Source: an uncultured Prevotellaceae bacterium
Lineage (GTDB): Bacteria > Bacteroidota > Bacteroidia > Bacteroidales > Bacteroidaceae
Reading direction: 5' to 3'
DNA length: 12,432 nucleotides
Assembly: GCA_937877625.1 (NCBI GenBank)
Contig: CALFJG010000013.1
Location: 1-12,432, forward strand
The notes beneath the pieces are model-generated. The model did no database searches. It was not told the origin of the DNA and worked only from the letters and a program-made list of their open reading frames with translations. Within the stretch, counting starts at the first letter, position 1, and every line of letters begins with the position of its first letter. Made by a program: the position numbers and the translations under genes. Of the stretch, positions 7,664-12,432 are shown piece by piece.

Positions 7664-8617
7664 ATGCAGATTTATCCTAAGCGAAGTAACACATTGTTAT
7701 TAATTCATTCAAGTTTCGGAAGTATGACAACGCAGATATATAACGGCCTGAAGGGTCATCAAGCTCCCAGCCAAAGGCATCGCCCTAGGTACGGTGGACA
7801 AAGGAATACTCACCCTGAGAGGGCAAAAGCATTTCGACGTCTAAGAGATATTGCCCATACAGGGTTCATATACTTTCTGCCGCATACCCAGGGTGTTGAT
7901 CTGGGCTATGGTAAGGCTGCCCTTCCACGGCGTTCATCGAAGAGTCGAAGCTACCAAGGGCGAGCGCATAGCTACTTCCGAAACCTGAATAAAATCATAC
8001 TATTTGCCCTCTTCTTTATTGGAACATTAAGCTCCTCAGCAAAAAAGGTTAAAGTGACGATTGACGGGACGGTGTTGCCAACGCAGACGCGGCTGTACCT
8101 TATTGTTAATGAGGACACGGCGAATGCGCAGCTTGTACCCATACATAATGCTAAGTTCTCCGTGACGATTAAAGTAGAGCGTGATGCTTTCATTCGTCTG
8201 CACGACTATAAGGAATGGCCTGAGCGTAGTGCCTTTGTGCTGATTCCCGACAGAAAACATATTACAATCAATTGGCGCACAGGCAGCATAGAGGGATCGC
8301 CTATGTCAAAAAAGCTCCAGATTGCTATGAAGCAAATAAGAGATACGAGTCCCGAGGGTTTCCATATTGATGTTTTCTCTGACAACCCAGAGGATTGGGC
8401 AAGGGCACAAGAACAGGGTAATGCAATAAGAGCACAAATGGAGATGACACAGCGCGAAATAATATTGCAAACAATAAGCGAAAATTGGGACAACAACATT
8501 CCCGCATGGGTTTACTATTGTTATAAATCACTTATTGCTGGAACGCCCGAAAACCTCACTTCTGGCACGTCAGCAAAATGGCCTAAGCATTCAATTATAA
8601 GAAGATTAGCGAAATAA
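7664..8617 (+). CDS. DUF4369-like secreted protein with an artificial-looking N-terminal extension
   Basis: The open frame runs from ATG 7664 (317 codons), but only the part from about 7985 looks like a normal gene. There a signal peptide (NKIILFALFFIGTLSSSA) is followed by a DUF4369-like beta domain, beginning KKVKVTIDGTVLPTQTRLYL and running to about residue 215, then a charged helical stretch. The codon just before the signal peptide is CTG at 7985-7987, where an ATG would be expected (one base different). The first 107 residues are basic, low in hydrophobics and encoded by an intergenic-type repeat, so they are probably not native protein. DUF4369 often precedes a thioredoxin-like domain in Bacteroidota. 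None is present here, so the protein is either a short stand-alone member or lacks its C-terminus. It may use a non-ATG start, be a fusion, or be inactive. Its link to the glycan genes is unclear. Confidence 0.55.
   Translation: MQIYPKRSNTLLLIHSSFGSMTTQIYNGLKGHQAPSQRHRPRYGGQRNTHPERAKAFRRLRDIAHTGFIYFLPHTQGVDLGYGKAALPRRSSKSRSYQGRAHSYFRNLNKIILFALFFIGTLSSSAKKVKVTIDGTVLPTQTRLYLIVNEDTANAQLVPIHNAKFSVTIKVERDAFIRLHDYKEWPERSAFVLIPDRKHITINWRTGSIEGSPMSKKLQIAMKQIRDTSPEGFHIDVFSDNPEDWARAQEQGNAIRAQMEMTQREIILQTISENWDNNIPAWVYYCYKSLIAGTPENLTSGTSAKWPKHSIIRRLAK
7737..7940. repeat. Degenerate intergenic repeat of Bacteroidales type
   Basis: This stretch is built from short CCCTG/AGGG-type modules: GGCCTGAAGGGTC (7745), CATCGCCCTAGGTA (about 7778), CCCTGAGAGGG (7813-7823) followed by CAAAAGC, GCCCATACAGGG (about 7852), CCCAG...CTGGG (7887-7891 with 7901-7905) and GCCCTTCCACGGC (about 7919). 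The order of these modules resembles multi-copy intergenic elements I associate with Bacteroidales genomes. That resemblance is from memory and needs a search. It fills almost all of the 329 bases between the GT4 stop and the DUF4369 signal peptide, and by chance it has no stop in that gene's frame. Confidence 0.5.
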
Positions 8618-8637
8618 TCAAAAGAAGCATTTATTCC

Positions 8638-8699
8638 ATGCGCACGCTTATCGTCCACAACGCTTACGGCAAGTACTCTGGTGAGGAGGCCGTGGTAGA
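8638..8699 (+). repeat. 62-bp direct repeat, left copy (right copy 10214-10275)
   Basis: The two copies differ at a single position (8676 C, 10252 T). They are in the same orientation, 1576 bp apart, and flank the ATPase gene with its promoter region. Recombination between them would remove the ATPase gene and leave an intact GT4 gene 20 bases after the DUF4369 gene. Confidence 0.85.
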
Positions 8700-8766
8700 A
8701 GGTATAAAAGATGTACTGAAGAGATATGGGTTCTTCCAAAATACAATTATCCTACCATTTATATAA
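8638..8766 (+). pseudogene. Remnant of a GT4 glycosyltransferase gene (first 31 codons)
   Basis: An ATG at 8638 opens a 42-codon frame ending at TAA 8764-8766. Its first 20 residues (MRTLIVHNAYGKYSGEEAVV) are identical to the start of the intact GT4 protein at 10214, and 26 of the first 31 match. At the DNA level, 61 of the first 62 bases agree, then similarity drops to roughly two thirds over the next 31 bases and ends at about 8730. The sharp change suggests a related but different gene, or a mosaic made by recombination, rather than a clean duplication. The remaining 11 codons are unrelated sequence. It follows the DUF4369 stop by 20 bases. Confidence 0.75.
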
Positions 8767-8822
8767 AAAATAAAGATAAGCATCCTACCATTTGTTTGTT
8801 TTTCTTACAAAATTATCCTACC
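8745..8822. promoter_or_regulatory. Three ATCCTACC motifs at an exact 33-bp period upstream of the ATPase gene
   Basis: ATCCTACC occurs at 8749-8756, 8782-8789 and 8815-8822, so the step is 33 bp both times. The first two continue identically as ATCCTACCATTT; the first and third share AATTATCCTACC (8745-8756 and 8811-8822). The DNA between copies is A/T-rich and not repeated. A step of about three helical turns puts the sites on nearly the same face of DNA, as expected for a cooperatively bound protein. The third copy ends 17 bases before the predicted -7 box, near the place of the -33 element. The binding protein is unknown; autoregulation by the ATPase is only a guess. Confidence 0.6.
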
Positions 8823-8839
8823 GAATAAGCATAAGATAT

Positions 8840-8847
8840 TACTTTTG
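8840..8847 (+). promoter_or_regulatory. Bacteroidota -7 promoter box for the ATPase gene
   Basis: TACTTTTG matches the Bacteroidota consensus TAnnTTTG exactly, 20 bases before the ATG at 8868. No TTG-type -33 element is seen at the usual distance; the third ATCCTACC motif lies there instead. This would suit a promoter that depends on an activator or is covered by a repressor. Confidence 0.6.
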
Positions 8848-8867
8848 CGTGCTTAAATGCATTTGTG

Positions 8868-10208
8868 ATGTTCAATAGGAGCATATTAATACAATTGAAA
8901 GAGTGGAAAAATAGTCCTCACAGGAAACCAATGATTCTGCGAGGAGCACGTCAGGTTGGGAAAACGACAATAGTAAACGCATTGAGCCGTGAATATGATA
9001 ATTTTCTGTCCTATAATTTAGAAATTCCAGAACACCTTGTCTTATTTGAAAGTGCCAACCATTTACCTGACTTCATCGTCAAGTTGTTTGCTTTCAGTGG
9101 TAAACCAAGAAAGAATGGTTCAACACTGGTTTTCATTGATGAAATTCAGAACTCGCCCAAGACAATATCCTTATTGAGGTATTTTTATGAAGAATATCCA
9201 GAAATTCATGTAATTGCAGCAGGTTCTTTATTAGAGAATATAGTTGATATTAAATTCTCTTTTCCTGTCGGACGTGTACAGTATCTGCCAGTTCGTCCTT
9301 GTTCTTTCGCTGAATTTGCGGTGGCAGTAGGAGGAAGCAGATATACTGAGATTTTGTACGATAGGCAATTAGCAACGATTTCCCATGATAGATTGATGGA
9401 CTTATTCAATCAGTATCTTATTGTGGGAGGGATGCCTGAAGTTGTACAAGTTTTTTCTGAACGCAGAGATATTCTTGCCGCAAACGATATTTACGAAACT
9501 TTGCTGCAAGCATACAGGGATGATGTGGAGAAATACGTTCGCGGCAACAAATTGTCAGAAACAGTTCGCTTTATTTTGGAACGCGGATGGTATAAGGCTG
9601 CGGAAACCATCAGCCTTGGAAATTTTGCTGGCTCTGCCTATAAAACGAAAGATGTTGGCGAGGCTTTTCGTTTGTTACAGAAAGCAATGCTTTTAGAACT
9701 GGTTTATCCTGCGACAAGTACAGACATTCCTATTCTTACTGAAACAAAACGTCGACCTAAACTGATTTGGCTTGATACTGGTTTGGTAAACTACGCTGCT
9801 GGTATCAGGAATGAGATTGTGCGTTCCCAAAACATTCTTGATGTATGGAAAGGACGTATTGCAGAACACATCGTTGCACAAGAATTGTTAACCCTTAATA
9901 ATAAGATAAGCCAGCGGAGAGCATTTTGGATACGTGGGAAGGGTGGTGAAAGCGCGGAAGTGGATTTTCTATGGACCGTCGACTCGAAAATTATACCGAT
10001 AGAAGTAAAAGCCGGACATAACTCCCGTTTACGCTCCTTACATTCATTCATTGACAGGTCTCAAACTGATGTGGCTATTAGGATATGGAGCAACCCTCTT
10101 TCCGTTGATGATGTAATTACTGTAAATGGAAAGAAAAAATTCCGTCTTATTAATCTTCCGTTCTATATGATAGGACACTTGGAAGATATTGTAAGAGAAT
10201 ATATATAA
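8868..10208 (+). CDS. AAA_14 / DUF4143 ATPase with a PD-(D/E)xK-like C-terminus
   Basis: The 446-aa protein has the two-part layout of the AAA_14-DUF4143 family. The N-terminal P-loop ATPase shows Walker A GARQVGKT (26-33), Walker B LVFIDE (87-92), AAGSLLE (117-123, sensor 1 region) and the family's PVRPCSFAEF. The C-terminal DUF4143 part ends in a nuclease-like signature: EVDFLW with Asp366, then IEVKAG with Glu379 and Lys381. The length is typical. The cellular role of the family is not settled; members are common, scattered and often lineage-specific in Bacteroidota and archaea. ATG 8868 follows a GTG at 8865; the ATG was preferred. It has its own promoter region and is flanked by a glycosyltransferase remnant and an intact relative, so it looks like an insert in the glycan locus. 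Its stop lies 5 bases before the next ATG, so the GT4 gene is probably read from its promoter. Confidence 0.88.
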   Translation: MFNRSILIQLKEWKNSPHRKPMILRGARQVGKTTIVNALSREYDNFLSYNLEIPEHLVLFESANHLPDFIVKLFAFSGKPRKNGSTLVFIDEIQNSPKTISLLRYFYEEYPEIHVIAAGSLLENIVDIKFSFPVGRVQYLPVRPCSFAEFAVAVGGSRYTEILYDRQLATISHDRLMDLFNQYLIVGGMPEVVQVFSERRDILAANDIYETLLQAYRDDVEKYVRGNKLSETVRFILERGWYKAAETISLGNFAGSAYKTKDVGEAFRLLQKAMLLELVYPATSTDIPILTETKRRPKLIWLDTGLVNYAAGIRNEIVRSQNILDVWKGRIAEHIVAQELLTLNNKISQRRAFWIRGKGGESAEVDFLWTVDSKIIPIEVKAGHNSRLRSLHSFIDRSQTDVAIRIWSNPLSVDDVITVNGKKKFRLINLPFYMIGHLEDIVREYI

Positions 10209-10213
10209 ATTCT

Positions 10214-11380
10214 ATGCGCACGCTTATCGTCCACAACGCTTACGGCAAGTATTCTGGTGAGGAGGCCGTGGTAGATGGCATAAAGGCCGTGCTGGAGAGG
10301 CACGGACATAAAGTGGCAGAGTTCCGCCGCTCCTCTGAGGAGTTGGCGGATTCTTTTTGTGGAAAAGCTAAAGGCTTTTTGAATGGGATTTACAGCAGGA
10401 GCGGCGTGAGAGAACTAAGAGAAGCACTGGAGCGCGAGAAGCCCAACGTGGTGAACGTCCACAACGTGTTTCCGCTGATTTCGCCTGCAGCACTCAAAGA
10501 ATGCAGAAAAGCGGACGTGCCTGTGGTGATGACGATACATAACTACCGGCTCATCTGTCCTACTGGGCTTTTTATGCAAAACGGCAAGCCTTGCGAGGAA
10601 TGTCTGCGCAAAGGAAATGAATGGGGCTGCGTGCGCCACAACTGTGAGGGCAGCCTGCCCAAGTCAGTGGGCTATGCGCTCCGTACTTATGCGGCGCGAA
10701 AGACGAAGGCCTTTATTGACAATGTGGACATCTTTTCGTGCATCACGAATTTTCAGCGAGAGAAACTCATTGAGGCGGGTTTTCCCTCCGAGAGGATACG
10801 TGTCAATCCCAATTTCTTTGACGTACTCGCCGAGGAAGCTCCTGCCTATGATAAAGGCGAGTACGTAGCCTACTGCGGGCGTTTGAGTTATGAGAAGGGC
10901 TATGATCTGTTGCTTGAAGTAGCACGTCTGTTGCCACACATACGTTTTCGTTTTGCCGGAGCAACGCGCGAGGGAGAAGTTCTTCCTATGTTGCCCAACG
11001 TAGAATTTGTAGGACATATCAGTGGGGATGCGTATCAAGTGTTTGTACGCAAGGCACGCTTCATCGTAATGCCCAGCCGTTGCTACGAAGGCTTCCCTAT
11101 GACCATCCTTGAAGCGGCAGCACAAGGTAAACCGTGTATATGCCCCGACCATGGCGGTTTCTCAGAGATTATTGGACGTGGAGATGCTGCTATAGGTAGG
11201 CTTTTTGAGCCTGGTAATATAAACGATCTGGCACTTAACGTTCGTGAACTTTGGGAAGATACAGAAGCGGTGGCACTGTTGGGCAAACGTGGGTTTGCAA
11301 AATTATGCCGTGAATACAGCAGTGAACGCTTCTACGAGCGTTTTATGGCGATATGTAGCGAACTGGGTGTTGCACACTAA
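10214..11380 (+). CDS. Glycosyltransferase family 4 (GT-B fold)
   Basis: The 388-aa GT4 protein begins MRTLIVHNAYGKYSGEEAVV, a GEE-type donor loop, and GHKVAEFRRSSEEL. It continues with NVHNVFPLISPAAL and VVMTIHNYRLICPTG. A cysteine cluster follows (CEEC near 124-127, then GC and HNC), as in the GT4 subfamily with this N-terminus. The C-terminal domain has YCGRLSYEKGYDLLLEVA and RFAGA, and the E-x7-E motif in EGFPMTILEAAAQGKP, with Glu292 and Glu300. It would add a sugar to a surface glycan in the cytoplasm. Its G+C content is clearly higher than that of the genes at 200-7656 and like that of the neighbouring menG, so it may belong to the older chromosome or to a different donor. It starts 5 bases after the ATPase stop and ends 48 bases from the convergent menG stop. 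Confidence 0.9.
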   Translation: MRTLIVHNAYGKYSGEEAVVDGIKAVLERHGHKVAEFRRSSEELADSFCGKAKGFLNGIYSRSGVRELREALEREKPNVVNVHNVFPLISPAALKECRKADVPVVMTIHNYRLICPTGLFMQNGKPCEECLRKGNEWGCVRHNCEGSLPKSVGYALRTYAARKTKAFIDNVDIFSCITNFQREKLIEAGFPSERIRVNPNFFDVLAEEAPAYDKGEYVAYCGRLSYEKGYDLLLEVARLLPHIRFRFAGATREGEVLPMLPNVEFVGHISGDAYQVFVRKARFIVMPSRCYEGFPMTILEAAAQGKPCICPDHGGFSEIIGRGDAAIGRLFEPGNINDLALNVRELWEDTEAVALLGKRGFAKLCREYSSERFYERFMAICSELGVAH

Positions 11381-11428
11381 CCATTCGGGAAGTGCAATCG
11401 TAGGATTTACACACGTGTAAGCGGCCTC

Positions 11429-12163
11429 TTATTTCCTCGCCGTGTAGAGCGTGTTAAGCCCAAAGGTAAAGCGACGAAAATGTACGTCGTTATAACCTAT
11501 ACGTTCCAGTATTTCTTTCATTCGTTCGCCTTGGGGGAAGGCGGCCATCGTGGCGGGTAGGTACTTGTAAGCAGCACCGTCGTCGGCAATCAGACGCCCC
11601 ACGAGTGGCATATACACCTTTGAATATAATGCGAAGAGCCACGTCATTGGCCAGCGCACCGGCGTAGTAAGCTCGACGATGACGAGTCGTCCTCCGTGGC
11701 ACATCACGCGGCGCATCTCTTGAAGGCTGCGGTCAAGGTCGGCAAAGTTGCGCGCACCATAGGCCACGGTCACAGCATCAAAACTATCGGCATCATACGG
11801 CAACGCCAACACGTCGCCCTGATTAAACGTTACGCGCAACGCTCCCCGGCGTTGCGCTTTTTCGTTTGCCACGGCGAGCATCTCTTGCGAGAGGTCTATG
11901 CCCGTCACCTCAGCACCAGGTATTCTTCGAGCGGTGAGCAGGGCGAAGTCGCCCGTACCTGTGGCCACGTCAAGCACACGTCTCGGCTGGTAGGACTTGA
12001 GCGTGTCCACCGCCGCACGTCGCCAACGACGGTCTATGCCGAGCGAGAGCAGGTGGTTCAAAAGGTCGTAGCGCGGCGCGATGTGGTTAAACATACGCTC
12101 CACCTGCCGCCCCTTACTTTCATTGTCGCCGTAGGGCGTTATGGTTTCTTGAAGATAAGTCAT
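11429..12163 (-). CDS. menG: Demethylmenaquinone methyltransferase MenG/UbiE
   Basis: This 244-aa class I methyltransferase performs the last step of menaquinone synthesis, methylating demethylmenaquinone with S-adenosylmethionine (the same family, UbiE, also acts in ubiquinone synthesis elsewhere). Motifs are RQVERMFNHIAPRYDLLNHL (19-38), the SAM-binding VLDVATGTGDF (63-73), GIDLSQEML, ALPYDADSFDAVTVAYGARN, RRVMCHGGRLVIVEL and YKYLPATMAAFP, all in family order. I place the start at ATG 12163-12161. An in-frame ATG at 12226 would add 21 residues (MKKLASGGAPPAF...), which overlap the promoter box and are not part of the family. Bacteroidota normally use menaquinone, so the menG role fits. It is convergent with the GT4 gene and unrelated to the glycan cluster. 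G+C is high. Confidence 0.93.
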   Translation of the reverse strand: MTYLQETITPYGDNESKGRQVERMFNHIAPRYDLLNHLLSLGIDRRWRRAAVDTLKSYQPRRVLDVATGTGDFALLTARRIPGAEVTGIDLSQEMLAVANEKAQRRGALRVTFNQGDVLALPYDADSFDAVTVAYGARNFADLDRSLQEMRRVMCHGGRLVIVELTTPVRWPMTWLFALYSKVYMPLVGRLIADDGAAYKYLPATMAAFPQGERMKEILERIGYNDVHFRRFTFGLNTLYTARK

Positions 12164-12172
12164 AAGCTGCCA

Positions 12173-12180
12173 CAAAAGTA
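12173..12180 (-). promoter_or_regulatory. Bacteroidota -7 promoter box for menG
   Basis: On the minus strand TACTTTTG matches TAnnTTTG exactly, 9 bases before the menG ATG. With the usual distance from box to transcript start, the leader would be only a few bases, so the mRNA may be almost leaderless. No clear -33 TTG is seen. A run of seven G (minus strand, 12208-12202) lies about 22 bases upstream of the box. Confidence 0.5.
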
Positions 12181-12226
12181 AGCCCAAAAATGCAGGTGGA
12201 GCCCCCCCAGATGCCAGTTTTTTCAT

Positions 12227-12432
12227 TTATTGGCCGACATTTATCAATAGTTGTCACACAAGAGATCTCAACTGTCAAGTATTGAACACCTAAAACCTAA
12301 AGGGGTGTTCTATGTATCCTATTATTACTGTCCGTTAAACCCAAATCGATCATTCTGCGTTTTGATGATTTCAAGTTCTTTTTGAGCAGGTTTTTTGCGG
12401 CATTGAAGGAGTAATGGGATTCTATTATGACT
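12227..12432. other. Unassigned tail with a stem-loop and short open frames
   Basis: No gene can be named here. A 7-bp perfect inverted repeat, GAACACC (12284-12290) and GGTGTTC (12304-12310), has a 13-base loop and no following T-run, so it is not a convincing intrinsic terminator. On the minus strand two frames are open from the window edge: one to TAA at 12327-12325 (ending TQNDRFGFNGQ) and one to TAG at 12299-12297 (ending NNRIHRTPL). Either could be the C-terminus of a gene continuing to the right; neither is recognised. An insertion-sequence end is possible but unproven. Confidence 0.3.

Noticed and set aside
10664..11152. 162-codon minus-strand open frame inside the GT4 gene at 10214
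   Set aside because: It is antisense to a clear glycosyltransferase with all motifs present; no family features.
11407..11420. Inverted repeat TTACAC-AC-GTGTAA between the convergent GT4 and menG genes as a bidirectional terminator
   Set aside because: The loop would be only two bases, the stem is short and not G+C-rich, and no T-run follows on either strand.
11696..12181. 161-codon plus-strand open frame opposite menG
   Set aside because: It is antisense to a well-supported MenG and is His/Arg-rich, as expected from reading the complement of a G+C-rich gene.
12164..12226. Longer MenG start at 12226 with a signal-like N-terminus (MKKLAS...)
   Set aside because: The family starts close to the ATG at 12163, and the extra codons contain the exact -7 promoter box; a cytoplasmic methyltransferase needs no signal peptide.
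1..12432. CRISPR array, tRNA or rRNA genes
   Set aside because: No regularly repeated 24-40 base units with spacers and no recognisable tRNA or rRNA sequence was seen; the 33-bp-period motif near 8749 has only three 8-12 base sites.

Overview
The window looks like a piece of a Bacteroidota chromosome, probably a Bacteroidales/Prevotella-like organism. The evidence is a menaquinone-type MenG/UbiE methyltransferase, Bacteroidota -7 boxes (TAnnTTTG) ahead of two genes, a DUF4369 secreted protein, and start sites with almost no Shine-Dalgarno sequences. The species cannot be fixed from the sequence alone.

Positions 200-7656 form a one-direction, AT-rich surface-polysaccharide (capsule or O-antigen type) gene run. 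In order it holds a frameshifted membrane O-acyltransferase (200-1197), a Wzy/O-antigen-ligase-like polymerase (1236-2591), an intact membrane O-acyltransferase (2545-3591), a GT4 glycosyltransferase (3588-4718), a GT11 alpha-1,2-fucosyltransferase-like enzyme (4745-5641), a GT2 glycosyltransferase (5649-6533) and a second GT4 enzyme (6550-7656). Genes overlap or are separated by only a few bases to a few tens of bases, as in an operon. Together they would add sugars, including probably fucose, to a lipid-linked repeat unit, decorate it with acyl groups and polymerise it. No flippase (Wzx), initiating transferase or nucleotide-sugar synthesis gene lies in the window.

The main finding is inside the fucosyltransferase gene: six perfect tandem CAGA units (5329-5352) in the coding frame. 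Gain or loss of one unit runs into an early stop in either alternative frame (5371 or 5451). This makes the gene a strong candidate for slipped-strand ON/OFF phase variation of a fucose residue.

Positions 7657-10213 are a patchwork. A Bacteroidales-type intergenic repeat (about 7737-7940) is fused in frame to the signal peptide of a DUF4369 protein whose expected ATG is a CTG. Next comes a 42-codon remnant of a glycosyltransferase gene (8638-8766), then an AAA_14/DUF4143 ATPase gene (8868-10208). The ATPase has its own promoter region with three ATCCTACC motifs spaced exactly 33 bp apart. The first 62 bases of the remnant match the start of the intact GT4 gene at 10214 at 61 positions, so the ATPase lies between short direct repeats.

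Positions 10214-12163 are visibly richer in G+C and look like resident chromosome: an intact GT4 gene facing a convergent menG/ubiE gene on the minus strand. The last 270 bases hold the menG promoter and a tail I cannot assign. The first 121 bases may hold the start of a divergent minus-strand gene cut by the window edge.
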